The notes beneath the pieces are model-generated. The model was not told the origin of the DNA. It searched no databases and saw only the letters and a list, made by a program, of their open reading frames with translations. The translations under genes were made by a program, and so were the position numbers. 64,000 nt of DNA, taken from contig NZ_ACEP01000064.1 in assembly GCF_000173975.1 (NCBI RefSeq), positions 124,001 through 188,000 on the forward strand. The letters run 5' to 3'. Position 1 is the stretch's first letter; every line of letters begins with the position of its first letter. This stretch comes from Anaerobutyricum hallii DSM 3353 (lineage in GTDB: Bacteria; Bacillota; Clostridia; Lachnospirales; Lachnospiraceae). Positions 1-8,116 of this stretch are shown here, one piece after another.

Positions 1-1
1 A

Positions 2-343
2 CAAAACAGAAAGGCAGCTGCCTGTATTGAGGAGAATCTTAATCATACGCACCTTAGAGAGAAGGCAGTAGTGATGTCTAAAGATGTTATGACAGCACTC
101 CGCATTTTAGAAGATAAAAAACAAGCATTTGATTACATATTTATGGACCCGCCATATGGAAAGCTTTTGGAAAAAGAAGCTGTTTTATATTTAGATGGTT
201 CGGTGCTTTGCGATGAGAACACAACAATTATTATTGAGTCAGATCTTGATACAGAATTCTCCTGGGTTATGGACACCGGATTTACCATTACAAAAGAAAA
301 GATTTATAAGACGAATAAGCACACTTTCCTTCAGAAAAAGTAA
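2..343 (+). CDS. rsmD: RsmD, 16S rRNA m2G966 methyltransferase (partial, C-terminal end)
   Basis: The 5' part lies outside the window; 113 codons remain and are open from the first bases. The family N6/N2-type methyltransferase motif DPPY is visible (MDPPYGKLL), preceded by RKAAACIEEN, typical of the RsmD SAM-binding fold. RsmD methylates G966 of 16S rRNA using S-adenosylmethionine. The stop is about 40 bases before coaD, and the pair rsmD-coaD (ylbH-ylbI in Bacillus) is a conserved Firmicutes order, which supports the call. Confidence 0.9.
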   Translation, partial: QNRKAAACIEENLNHTHLREKAVVMSKDVMTALRILEDKKQAFDYIFMDPPYGKLLEKEAVLYLDGSVLCDENTTIIIESDLDTEFSWVMDTGFTITKEKIYKTNKHTFLQKK

Positions 344-382
344 AGAAAAGAATATTACGAAAGTAGAGGAACAGACGAAATT

Positions 383-865
383 ATGGCAACAGCAGTTTAC
401 CCGGGAAGTTTTGACCCGATTACTCTAGGACATTTAGATATTATAAAACGTACCGCAGCAGTTTTTGACAAAGTGATTATAGGTGTATTGATTAATAAAG
501 CGAAGAAACCACTTTTTTCTATAGAAGAAAGAGTGGAACTTATTAAGGAAGTGACGAAGAATATTCCGAATGTGGAAATTGTATCTTTTAATGGACTTCT
601 TATTGAATTTAGTGATAAAATGAAAGCAGATGTCATTGTCAGAGGAATCCGGGCAGTATCAGACTTTGAATATGAATTGATGATGGCGCAGACAAATAAA
701 CAGTTAAACCCGAACATAGAAACGATGTTTTTTGCTACCAGCGCAGAATATTCTTTTGTAAGTTCCAGTATGATAAGAGAACTTGCCGCATTTGATGGGG
801 ATATTACACCGTTTGTACCAGAAGAAGTCAGTAAAAGGGTCTATGAGAAGTATAAGCAGAGCTAA
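383..865 (+). CDS. coaD: Phosphopantetheine adenylyltransferase
   Basis: 160 residues, the usual CoaD length. It makes dephospho-CoA from 4'-phosphopantetheine and ATP, the penultimate step of coenzyme A synthesis, in the cytosol. The nucleotidyltransferase signature is at the N-terminus (YPGSFDPITLGHLDI, with the GH of the HxGH-type motif) and the C-terminal SSSMIRE motif matches the ISSTxxR nucleotide-binding motif. The start ATG opens MATAVYPGSFD, as in other CoaD proteins. It follows rsmD and probably shares its transcript. Confidence 0.95.
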   Translation: MATAVYPGSFDPITLGHLDIIKRTAAVFDKVIIGVLINKAKKPLFSIEERVELIKEVTKNIPNVEIVSFNGLLIEFSDKMKADVIVRGIRAVSDFEYELMMAQTNKQLNPNIETMFFATSAEYSFVSSSMIRELAAFDGDITPFVPEEVSKRVYEKYKQS

Positions 866-886
866 CTGCGGTATGGGAGGAAAAGA

Positions 887-1504
887 ATGGCAAATATGAG
901 TATCGAAGAATTGATTGAAGAAATAGAAGTATATGTGGATAATTGTAAAACTGCCGGAGTCTTAAGCAGCGGAAGTATGATTAAGATAAACCGGGAGGAA
1001 CTGTTAGCAATGCTTGATGAGGTGCGCACCCGCCTGCCAAAAGAACTGGCAGAAAGCCGCCAGATTATAAAATCCAAGGAATCCATCATTGCGGATGCAA
1101 AGGCCCGTGCCGAGCGTATCGTAAAAGATGCAGCCAAAGAGGCTGGTGTGATGATTGATGATAATGAGATTGTTGCACTGGCAAATATGCGTGCAGACTC
1201 CATCGTAAAAGATGCACAGAAAGCTGCTGATGAGCTGAATGGAAAGGCGAGAGAAACTGCAAGAGAGGTACAGACAGGCGCTCTGCAGTATACACAGAAT
1301 ATGTTAGAAGGCCTTGAATATATGTACAGTACAATTATTAAAGAAGAAAAAGAATACTTTAATTCCGTACTCGAAAAGTTAAAGTCAGAACATAAACAGA
1401 TTGTTGCGGACAAACAGGAGATTGACCTGCAGCTTGGAGCAGGCATTCGGACAGGCCGGAGAAAAGAAGATTTTGAAAAGAAAGAGGAACGGGCAGAAGA
1501 GTAG
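887..1504 (+). CDS. Coiled-coil protein of unknown function (ATPase subunit H/E-like)
   Basis: 205 residues, soluble, very rich in Glu, Lys and Ala. From about residue 50 to 190 it looks like a long coiled coil. Two stretches resemble each other (ADAKARAERIVKDAAKEAG and ANMRADSIVKDAQKAADEL), suggesting an internal repeat like those of V-type ATPase peripheral-stalk subunits E/H or DivIVA-like proteins. No ATPase motor subunits are nearby, so a stalk role is not supported. GGGAGG sits 7 bases before the ATG. It lies 21 bases after coaD, so co-transcription is likely. Role not known. Confidence 0.75.
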   Translation: MANMSIEELIEEIEVYVDNCKTAGVLSSGSMIKINREELLAMLDEVRTRLPKELAESRQIIKSKESIIADAKARAERIVKDAAKEAGVMIDDNEIVALANMRADSIVKDAQKAADELNGKARETAREVQTGALQYTQNMLEGLEYMYSTIIKEEKEYFNSVLEKLKSEHKQIVADKQEIDLQLGAGIRTGRRKEDFEKKEERAEE

Positions 1505-1639
1505 ATTATCGAACACGCTCTAAAAGAAGAAAGCAGTTCTTTAGGGGAAAATAAAAAGTGTACCCCTTTGCTAAATACGGCAGGAAAAATAGGGATGAGA
1601 ATCTGCCCTTATTAATACTGAAAATATAGAGACAAAAGG

Positions 1640-2632
1640 TCAGCATAAAAGAATTAGGCATAGAAGAAAGCTCACAAAAGCAGTCCCTGTCTTTATAACA
1701 ATATATCTTTTTAAAGACAGATCTGTAGCAGAGAGAACTGTCTGGACCTGGGCCATAGTACATAACCCGCCAAAAGATGTAGCAGCTGCAATGAGGGCAT
1801 ATTGTATCTGAGGTGTGATAAATGGTTTTAAGGCTAATAAGTGAATTCCTGTAGTGACCTCAAGATTCGCAAGCACAAAGGTGAATACAGGTGCCTGAAA
1901 AAGCGGAAAGCTTGTAAGCATTCCTGAAAGAATGGAGAAGATCATCATATAGATTCCGATAATAAAGATGATTTCGAGAGAAGGAAGAAAGACTTCTTCT
2001 GATAAAGAGAGGGCAGGAGGCTTCTTATTTGAAAGTTTTGTGACAGACTTTGCAGAATCTTTTCTGGCGAAAGAGGATGAGCTGGCCTGTCTTCGCTTTT
2101 TTTGTCTATGATATATAGCAGAAATATGTGAGTCTGGAATCAGGAGTAGCAGATAGCATAACAAAACAGGCAGGTAAAGGCAAAGAAGATAGTATATCCA
2201 TAATCTTTCCTGCAGATTTATCTGGGAGCGGACGTACCCTGCTACAAACATAGGGCTTACGAAGGAGGCCAGAGGAAGCAGTGATTCTGCCTGCCTTTTG
2301 TTTAAGAGATTCTGTTGATAATAATGCGAAATAAATATAGCACCAACAGGGAAGCCAGAGCAAAGTCCAAGCAAGAAGACGGGAAGTGAAATAGCGATGG
2401 TCGTGCCTGCGGGAACAAGGCGGTGTACTTGCTTAAAGAAAAGTTGTGGTATTTCGTACCGAATCCAGAATTTCGACAAAATGATAAATGGCAAGAGAAG
2501 CGGAAGTACACAGGAGACCCATACAAACAGTCCTTCTTTTGCGTACTTTAATACGAGAGAATACTGTAAAAGCATAAGAATAAAGGATAAGCAGCAGAGT
2601 ACTTGTGCTAAACGAAAAATAAGTTTTTTCAA
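1640..2632 (-). CDS. ylbJ: YlbJ-like sporulation/nucleoside-recognition (Gate) membrane protein
   Basis: 330 residues with about eight hydrophobic segments and a basic, Ser-rich loop near residues 170-200. The pattern LPLLLPFIILSKF and GLCSGFPVGA is typical of YlbJ/SpoIIM-like Gate-domain proteins. In Bacillus ylbJ lies beside coaD (ylbI) and is needed for spore cortex formation; the same neighbourhood is kept here, although the gene is on the opposite strand and converges on the coiled-coil gene. The start is a TTG with GGGAG about 8 bases upstream. Presence of the gene suggests a spore former (inference). Confidence 0.8.
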   Translation of the reverse strand: MKKLIFRLAQVLCCLSFILMLLQYSLVLKYAKEGLFVWVSCVLPLLLPFIILSKFWIRYEIPQLFFKQVHRLVPAGTTIAISLPVFLLGLCSGFPVGAIFISHYYQQNLLNKRQAESLLPLASFVSPMFVAGYVRSQINLQERLWIYYLLCLYLPVLLCYLLLLIPDSHISAIYHRQKKRRQASSSSFARKDSAKSVTKLSNKKPPALSLSEEVFLPSLEIIFIIGIYMMIFSILSGMLTSFPLFQAPVFTFVLANLEVTTGIHLLALKPFITPQIQYALIAAATSFGGLCTMAQVQTVLSATDLSLKRYIVIKTGTAFVSFLLCLILLC

Positions 2633-2690
2633 ATCAGATCTCCCAGCAGTTCATTTAATAAAATATATGCGAAATATATGAAAATATTTC

Positions 2691-2719
2691 TTGACAAAGA
2701 AAAAGTAACTGTGTATAAT
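2691..2719 (+). promoter_or_regulatory. Consensus sigma-A promoter for the DUF177-rpmF operon
   Basis: Perfect TTGACA (2691-2696), 17-base spacer, perfect TATAAT (2714-2719), about 35 bases before the DUF177 start. This is one of the strongest promoter matches in the window and fits a ribosomal-protein operon. Confidence 0.85.
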
Positions 2720-2753
2720 ACCAAGAGTATGAGAAAAGAGAGGTTGCGATATT

Positions 2754-3272
2754 ATGAAGATAAATATATCGGAAATCTTATCTAATCCATCTGTTATCAA
2801 GAATTTTAAAGTTGAGCCTGATTTTGAGAAGCTCAAGCTTCGAAGAGGCAGTTATCCGGTATCCTATAAGGAGCCTTTTCTTTTGACTGTTTCCAAAGCA
2901 GAAGATAAACTTCATGTTACAGGTGAGACGACGATTCGATTGATAATACCATGTGATCGATGTTTGGAGGATGTGGAGAATACATTCCATATCACGATTG
3001 ATCGCAGTGTTAATCCCAATACAGAGTCAGATGGCATTGAAGACGTGGATGAATTAAGTTTCATAGACGGATATATGTTGGATGTAGACAAGCTCATCAT
3101 GGATGAGATTGTGGTTGCACTCCCTACAAAGGTTCTTTGTAAGGAAGATTGTAAAGGATTGTGCAGCATCTGCGGTACCAACTTAAACAATCACACATGT
3201 GATTGTCACAAGGAGAGCCTTGACCCGCGGATGGCGGCTATTCAGGATATCTTCCGTGACTTTAATCAATAA
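2754..3272 (+). CDS. DUF177 (YceD/YlbN) family protein
   Basis: 172 residues. YceD/YlbN proteins are almost always encoded just before rpmF and are linked to 23S rRNA or large-subunit production; the biochemical role is not settled. Two cysteine pairs are seen (CDRCLE near residue 66 and a C-terminal cluster CKEDCKGLCSICG ... CDCHKE), which suggests a metal site. It follows a perfect promoter and is 79 bases before rpmF, so the two form an operon. Confidence 0.88.
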   Translation: MKINISEILSNPSVIKNFKVEPDFEKLKLRRGSYPVSYKEPFLLTVSKAEDKLHVTGETTIRLIIPCDRCLEDVENTFHITIDRSVNPNTESDGIEDVDELSFIDGYMLDVDKLIMDEIVVALPTKVLCKEDCKGLCSICGTNLNNHTCDCHKESLDPRMAAIQDIFRDFNQ

Positions 3273-3351
3273 GATATTAAAGTATTGAATACTGCATAAG
3301 TAATATATCCCGAACGTCACAAAAGAAGTAATTACAAGAGGAGGTGTGACC

Positions 3352-3531
3352 ATGTCAATTTGTCCAAAGAATAAATCTTCTAAAGGAAGAAGAGACCGCC
3401 GTAGAGCAAACTGGAAGATGTCTGCTCCTACATTAGTAAAATGTAGCAAATGTGGTGCATTAACTATGCCACATAGAGTATGTAAAGCATGCGGATCTTA
3501 CAATAAAAAAGAAATCGTTTCTGTTGACTAA
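3352..3531 (+). CDS. rpmF: 50S ribosomal protein L32
   Basis: 59 residues. Starts MSICPKNKSSKGRRDRRRAN and carries the four-cysteine zinc ribbon CSKC ... CKAC of the zinc-binding (C+) form of L32, a large-subunit protein. A GTG lies two codons upstream in frame, but AGGAGG at 3339-3344 is 7 bases from the ATG, and the family begins at this Met. A strong terminator follows at 3588. Confidence 0.96.
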   Translation: MSICPKNKSSKGRRDRRRANWKMSAPTLVKCSKCGALTMPHRVCKACGSYNKKEIVSVD

Positions 3532-3587
3532 TTGTTGACGAACAGTAAGCCGGGAAATGGTTTTAAAAAGGCAATATTGCATGATAG

Positions 3588-3619
3588 ATAGGCCAGACAT
3601 TATGTCTGGCCTATTTTTT
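3588..3619 (+). terminator. Intrinsic terminator after rpmF
   Basis: A 13-bp stem (ATAGGCCAGACAT with ATGTCTGGCCTAT) is followed by a run of T. It ends the DUF177-rpmF operon. The rest of the 3532-3865 gap holds only this and the larB promoter. Confidence 0.9.
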
Positions 3620-3796
3620 GTATATAGATTGTATTCGAAAAATGCTTTCTGGTTTTTACAATGCATTTTTTTAGAAGCAATCACAAAGCTGATTAATTTC
3701 CACATAAATAAAGAAGTAGTTGCATGAAATTATAAAGCTGACATAAAAGAAAGATGTACGGATAGCAAAGGGGGATTTTAAAAGTAACATTTGTTC

Positions 3797-3826
3797 TTGA
3801 CCTTATATATTGCAAAATAGTAAAAT
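3797..3826 (+). promoter_or_regulatory. Probable larB promoter
   Basis: TTGACC, 18-base spacer, TAAAAT, 40 bases before the larB ATG. Good match but with one -35 and one -10 mismatch. Confidence 0.55.
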
Positions 3827-3865
3827 AAAACTAGAAATTTTACAAAGTAAAAGAGGTAAAATACT

Positions 3866-4639
3866 ATGGAGCATACGAAATTAACAGAGCTTTTGAATAA
3901 GGTTGCACAGGGAGAAGTCAGCGTCGAAAAGGCAGCGTTAGAATTAAAGACAGAACCTTTTGAAGACCTTGGTTTTGCCAAACTTGACCATCACAGAAAG
4001 ATTCGTCAGGGAGCAGCGGAAGTCATTTATGGTGCTGGTAAGACTCCGGAACAGATTTTAAAAATCACAGAAGCTTTCCGTAAAAAAGGAGATAATGCTG
4101 TCTTGATTACAAGAATGAGTCAGGAAGCGGCCGATTTGGTTGGTGCCAGTCTCCCTCTCAGATATGATGCATTAAGCCGAACGGGTATCGTCGGAGAACT
4201 GCCAGAAAAGGATGGCAATGGAAAGGTAGTCATTGCTACAGGTGGAACCAGCGATTTGCCAGTGGCAGAAGAAGCAGCCCTAACGGCAGAAGTTCTCGGG
4301 AATGAAGTCGTAAGAATCTATGATGTCGGCGTAGCAGGAATTCATCGTTTACTGGCTTACTCTGAAGATCTGATGAGTGCACAGGTTATCGTTGTTGTTG
4401 CAGGAATGGAAGGAGCACTTGCCAGCGTAGTCGGCGGCCTCGCAGACTGCCCGGTAATCGCTGTACCGACAAGTGTTGGTTATGGAGCATCTTTTGGTGG
4501 TTTATCAGCTCTTTTATCCATGCTTAACTCCTGTGCCAGCGGAGTCAGCGTTGTAAACATTGATAATGGATTTGGTGCGGGATATATGGCAAGCATGATT
4601 AACCACGTATCCATGAAAAATGCAGAGAATTTGAATTGA
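3866..4639 (+). CDS. larB: LarB, nickel pincer cofactor biosynthesis carboxylase/hydrolase
   Basis: 257 residues. LarB carboxylates the pyridinium ring of nicotinic acid adenine dinucleotide and hydrolyses it, the first step to the nickel-pincer nucleotide used by lactate racemase LarA. The C-terminal half (from about residue 120) is an AIR-carboxylase (PurE)-like domain with VIATGGTSDLPVAEEAA and VAGMEGALASVVGGL. It is 43 bases before larC. Neither larE (sulfur insertion) nor larA is in the window, so the rest of the pathway must lie elsewhere. Confidence 0.93.
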   Translation: MEHTKLTELLNKVAQGEVSVEKAALELKTEPFEDLGFAKLDHHRKIRQGAAEVIYGAGKTPEQILKITEAFRKKGDNAVLITRMSQEAADLVGASLPLRYDALSRTGIVGELPEKDGNGKVVIATGGTSDLPVAEEAALTAEVLGNEVVRIYDVGVAGIHRLLAYSEDLMSAQVIVVVAGMEGALASVVGGLADCPVIAVPTSVGYGASFGGLSALLSMLNSCASGVSVVNIDNGFGAGYMASMINHVSMKNAENLN

Positions 4640-4682
4640 GAAATGCATATAAAAAGATAAGAACATAAAGGAGTCAACAACA

Positions 4683-5972
4683 ATGAAAACATTATATTTA
4701 GAATGTAACATGGGAGCTGCCGGAGATATGCTCATGGCAGCACTCACAGAATTAATGCCGGATAAAGATGCTTTTGTAAAAGAATTAAATGATTTGCAGA
4801 TTCCACAGGTAAACATCGAGCGGACAACAATTGCAAAATGCGGTATTATGGGAACACATATGGTAGTGACTGTTAATGGGGAAGAAGAAAAAAGTATAGA
4901 TGTTCCAATGCACGCACATACACACAGTCATGTTCATGAAGAACATGAACACAGTCATGAAGGACATACACATGCACATGGACACAGCCATCACCATACC
5001 AGCATGAAAGATATTGAGCATATCATCGGACATCTGAACGTACCAGAAAAAGTAAAAGAAGATGCTATTGCCGTATATAAATTAATCGCAGACGCAGAAA
5101 GCCATGCACATGGCCGTCCGGTAGAAGAAGTACATTTTCATGAAGTTGGAGCGATGGATGCCGTAGCAGATATCGTAGGTGTATGCCTGGCAATTTATAA
5201 ACTTGCACCAGAGCAGATTATCGCTTCTCCTGTCCATGTAGGTTATGGACAGATTCACTGTGCACATGGTATTCTTCCAATCCCAGCTCCGGCAACTGCA
5301 CACATTTTACAGGGAATTCCTATTTATGGTGGAAGAATTGAAGGAGAACTCTGTACTCCAACTGGAGCAGCACTTTTAAAACATTTTGCCCAGTCTTTCG
5401 GACAGATGCCAATGATGGCAGTAGAACAGACAGGCTATGGTATGGGAATGAAAGACTTTACCGATGCAAACTGCCTTCGTGCGATTATCGGAAACACCGT
5501 AGAAGGACAGGAGCAGACAGGCTGTCACGGAGCAGTGCAGGAAATGGATTCCATCATAGAACTTTGCTGTAACCTTGACGATATGACACCAGAAAAAATC
5601 GGTTTTGTCACAGAACTTCTTATGGAAGAAGGAGCCTTTGACGTATATACAACCAATATCCAGATGAAGAAAAACCGTCCAGCCGTAATGCTTACCTGTA
5701 TGTGTGCAAAAGAGGATAGAGAAAAATTCCTCACACTTATTTTAAAGCACACAACGACACTCGGCGTTCGTGAATATACCTGTAAACGCTATGGCCTGAA
5801 AAGAGAAATTAGAGAAGTAGAAACTATTTACGGAACCGTTCGTGTAAAAGCAGCCTCCGGTTATGGTATTACAAAAGAAAAACCAGAGTATGAGGACATG
5901 GCACGAATCGCAAAAGAGAAAAAGATTTCTCTGGCGGAAATTGAAAAAGAGGTTTATAAGAATTTAAAATAG
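4683..5972 (+). CDS. larC: LarC, nickel pincer cofactor cyclometallase
   Basis: 429 residues. LarC inserts nickel into the pincer nucleotide in a CTP-dependent step. The family start (YLECNMGAAGDMLMAAL) is clear. Residues about 78-107 are a histidine-rich stretch (alternating H with A, T, S, E), likely for nickel binding. The gene is one unbroken frame, unlike lactobacilli in which larC is read through a programmed frameshift as LarC1/LarC2. AAAGGAG is 9 bases before the ATG, and a terminator follows. Confidence 0.94.
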   Translation: MKTLYLECNMGAAGDMLMAALTELMPDKDAFVKELNDLQIPQVNIERTTIAKCGIMGTHMVVTVNGEEEKSIDVPMHAHTHSHVHEEHEHSHEGHTHAHGHSHHHTSMKDIEHIIGHLNVPEKVKEDAIAVYKLIADAESHAHGRPVEEVHFHEVGAMDAVADIVGVCLAIYKLAPEQIIASPVHVGYGQIHCAHGILPIPAPATAHILQGIPIYGGRIEGELCTPTGAALLKHFAQSFGQMPMMAVEQTGYGMGMKDFTDANCLRAIIGNTVEGQEQTGCHGAVQEMDSIIELCCNLDDMTPEKIGFVTELLMEEGAFDVYTTNIQMKKNRPAVMLTCMCAKEDREKFLTLILKHTTTLGVREYTCKRYGLKREIREVETIYGTVRVKAASGYGITKEKPEYEDMARIAKEKKISLAEIEKEVYKNLK

Positions 5973-6000
5973 ACACTTATTAATCTAAAAATAGAATTTT

Positions 6001-6036
6001 AGTCCAGCTCTCTTTAATTAGGAAGCTGGGCTTTTT
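6001..6036 (+). terminator. Intrinsic terminator after larC
   Basis: AGTCCAGCT pairs with AGCTGGGCT (9 bp, one G-U), followed by a T run. Ends the larBC transcript. Confidence 0.85.
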
Positions 6037-6048
6037 GTATCTTCATTT

Positions 6049-6104
6049 CAAGAATGCCTAGCATTCTTCTGCGAGATGCGCGTCATGCAATGCATGATAT
6101 ACTT
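6049..6104 (+). repeat. Dispersed 57-bp repeat, copy 1
   Basis: CAAGAATGCCTAGCATTCTT and GATGCGCGTCATGCAATGCA recur, in reverse orientation, at 26412-26469 with only a few differences. Each copy holds two small palindromes: AGAATGC/GCATTCT and CATGCA/ATGCATG. It lies just after a terminator, in intergenic DNA. Confidence 0.8.
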
Positions 6105-6256
6105 ATTTCACTTATCTATTTGAGAAGGACTAAAAGGTTCTGACAACATAAATATTAAAAGTTTCTTCAGGAAAGTACTCGGCAATTAAATTACGATATT
6201 AAGTGTCGTAATCTATGTTAAAATAAAGAACGATATTTTATTTTAATACTTTGTAA

Positions 6257-6285
6257 TTGACAGAGTGTCAAAATAGCTGTAAAGT
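6257..6285 (+). promoter_or_regulatory. Promoter with overlapping palindromic operator for the DUF362 gene
   Basis: TTGACA (6257-6262) and TAAAGT (6280-6285) are 17 bases apart. The -35 box is half of a perfect palindrome, TTGACAGAGTGTCAA (6257-6271), as expected of a repressor site. A second palindrome, ATTACGA-N9-TCGTAAT, is at 6190-6212. The regulator is not known. Confidence 0.5.
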
Positions 6286-6346
6286 ATACTTGTAATGAGA
6301 AAATATTTCATTTCAGACTAAATATTATGAGAAAGGGATTGCGAAC

Positions 6347-7477
6347 ATGGAAAAATCAAAAGTTTATTTTACCGACTTCAGGGCAAAGTTAGGAGAGGGA
6401 CTTCCACTCAAATTAAAGAGACTTCTGAAGAAGGCCGGAATCTCAGAAATTGATATGGAGAATAAGTTTGTAGCAATTAAGATGCATTTTGGTGAGCTCG
6501 GCAATGTAAGTTTTCTTCGTCCAAACTATGCAAAAGCAGTTGCGGATGTTATAAAAGAATTAGGTGGTAAACCATTTTTAACAGATTGTAATACGCTATA
6601 TCCTGGAAGCCGTAAGAATGCTTTAGAGCATTTACAGTGTGCCTGGGAGAATGGATTTACTGCAATGACTGTCGGATGTCCTATTTTAATTGGAGATGGA
6701 TTAAAAGGGACAGATGATATTGAAGTACCTGTAGAAGGTGTAGAATACATAAAGAGTGCCAAAATTGGCCGTGCGATTATGGATGCAGATATTTTTATCA
6801 GTTTAAGCCATTTTAAAGGGCATGAGACGACAGGATTTGGTGGTGCGATTAAGAACATCGGTATGGGATGCGGTTCTCGTGCTGGTAAGAAAGAGCAGCA
6901 TACAAATGGTCAGCCAACGATTCACGAAGATATGTGTCGAGGATGCCGCCGCTGTATGAGAGAGTGCGCCAATAATGGTCTGGTCTTTGATGAAGAGACC
7001 AAGAAGATGCACATTGATGGAGCTAACTGTGTTGGTTGTGGAAGATGTATCGGTGCCTGTAATTTTGATGCTATTGAATTTGAGAACTGGGCAGCAACAA
7101 AGGACTTAAACTGCAGAATGGCAGAATATACGAAAGCAGTAGTAGATGGAAGACCAAACTTTCATATTTCTTTAGTTGTTGATGTATCTCCAAACTGTGA
7201 TTGCCATGCAGAGAATGATGCACCAATCCTGCCGAATATCGGTATGTTTGCATCCTTTGATCCATTAGCATTAGACCAGGCCTGTGTAGATGCCTGTTTG
7301 AAGATGCAGCCACTGCCAAACAGCCAGCTTTCTGAAAATATGCATAAAGAAGGCTTTTGCGATCATCACGATCATTTCGAAAATTCCACTCCGGAATCTG
7401 AATATAAAACATGCTTAGAACATGCAGAAAAGATTGGCTTAGGAAGCAGAGAATACGAGCTTATTGTGATGAAGTAG
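6347..7477 (+). CDS. DUF362 protein with two 4Fe-4S clusters
   Basis: 376 residues. N-terminal DUF362 domain (about 1-185) including VAIKMHFGELGN and SHFKGHETTGFGGAIKN; then a 2[4Fe-4S] ferredoxin module (about 195-240) with CRGCRRCMREC and CVGCGRCIGAC. Ends with a short tail (DPLALDQACVDAC). Family members are redox proteins of anaerobes with no settled substrate. It has its own promoter and palindromes upstream and no partner gene in the same transcript. Confidence 0.85.
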   Translation: MEKSKVYFTDFRAKLGEGLPLKLKRLLKKAGISEIDMENKFVAIKMHFGELGNVSFLRPNYAKAVADVIKELGGKPFLTDCNTLYPGSRKNALEHLQCAWENGFTAMTVGCPILIGDGLKGTDDIEVPVEGVEYIKSAKIGRAIMDADIFISLSHFKGHETTGFGGAIKNIGMGCGSRAGKKEQHTNGQPTIHEDMCRGCRRCMRECANNGLVFDEETKKMHIDGANCVGCGRCIGACNFDAIEFENWAATKDLNCRMAEYTKAVVDGRPNFHISLVVDVSPNCDCHAENDAPILPNIGMFASFDPLALDQACVDACLKMQPLPNSQLSENMHKEGFCDHHDHFENSTPESEYKTCLEHAEKIGLGSREYELIVMK

Positions 7478-7487
7478 TAATTTTATC

Positions 7488-7516
7488 TTGCTTTTTTCTG
7501 ACAATAAGTGTATATT
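7488..7516 (+). promoter_or_regulatory. Probable promoter of the thiamine operon
   Basis: TTGCTT, 17-base spacer, TATATT, about 15 bases before the TPP aptamer. The position fits transcription starting just ahead of the riboswitch. Confidence 0.5.
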
Positions 7517-7530
7517 AAATACAATTGAAC

Positions 7531-7617
7531 AACAGGGGAGCTTGTATTACAGGCTGAGAGGAAGGTATGACCTTCGACCCATTAACCTGATTTGGATAAT
7601 GCCAACGTAGGGAAGCA
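7531..7617 (+). ncRNA. TPP riboswitch (THI element)
   Basis: The conserved aptamer parts are all present in order: AGGGGAGCT, ACAGGCTGAGAGG, GACCCATTAACCTGAT, GGATAATGCCAACGTAGGGA. It binds thiamine pyrophosphate. A strong terminator follows directly, so when TPP is high transcription of thiS-thiG-thiH-thiE should stop. Confidence 0.97.
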
Positions 7618-7636
7618 TAAAAGTTTTGTATAGTTT

Positions 7637-7673
7637 ACGGGAAGTTACCGAATCGGTGGTTTCCTGTTTTTTT
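7637..7673 (+). terminator. Riboswitch expression-platform terminator
   Basis: A 14-bp stem (ACGGGAAGTTACCG with CGGTGGTTTCCTGT), loop AAT, then seven T. It lies between the TPP aptamer and thiS, the usual place for a transcriptional OFF switch. Confidence 0.92.
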
Positions 7674-7773
7674 ATGTAATTCATTTTATATAATCGGAAG
7701 TCACTTTTGAATCTCCTATTATGTGAAAACCCTTCAGGCAGAATTCTTTTCTTAGTCTACAGGAGGTGAAAGT

Positions 7774-7974
7774 GTGGTAAGAATCAATGGACAGGATTGT
7801 GAAAAAACAGGAATTTCTGTTTCAGATTACCTGGAACAGGAAAATTATAATGTGAAACATATTGTTGTGGAATATAATCTGGAGATTATTCCAAAAGAAC
7901 GGTATGCACAGACAATTTTAAAAGATGGTGATGAGGTAGAAATCGTAAGCTTCATGGGCGGCGGCAGCAAATAA
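7774..7974 (+). CDS. thiS: ThiS, sulfur carrier protein
   Basis: 66 residues, beta-grasp ubiquitin-like carrier. As a C-terminal thiocarboxylate it gives sulfur to thiazole synthase ThiG. The GTG start has AGGAGGTGA 6 bases upstream. The end reads SFMGGGSK: the needed Gly-Gly is there but two extra residues (Ser-Lys) follow, whereas ThiS normally ends in Gly-Gly. It would need trimming before adenylation. No thiF (the activating enzyme) is in the operon. Confidence 0.92.
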   Translation: MVRINGQDCEKTGISVSDYLEQENYNVKHIVVEYNLEIIPKERYAQTILKDGDEVEIVSFMGGGSK

Positions 7975-8116
7975 GTGTATACCGCCAAAAAGCTTATAAG
8001 AAGGCAGTAATGCATTTTTATGAAATGATAGCAAATGTATTTATGTCGAAAGTTTATGGTTTTACAAAGTAATTACTTAACTGCGAGAAATATGTGAGAA
8101 AGAAGGGCGTTTTATT

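Noticed and set aside
862-1446. Long open frame on the minus strand (194 codons) opposite the coiled-coil gene
   Set aside because: It mirrors the Glu/Lys/Ala codons of the forward gene, has no ribosome site and gives a Ser/Phe-rich chain without any family look.
1505-1639. Bidirectional terminator between the coiled-coil gene and ylbJ
   Set aside because: Only a weak GGCAG/CTGCC stem without good T runs; ACACGCTCT there may be a trace of the hairpin repeat family, but it is too short to call.
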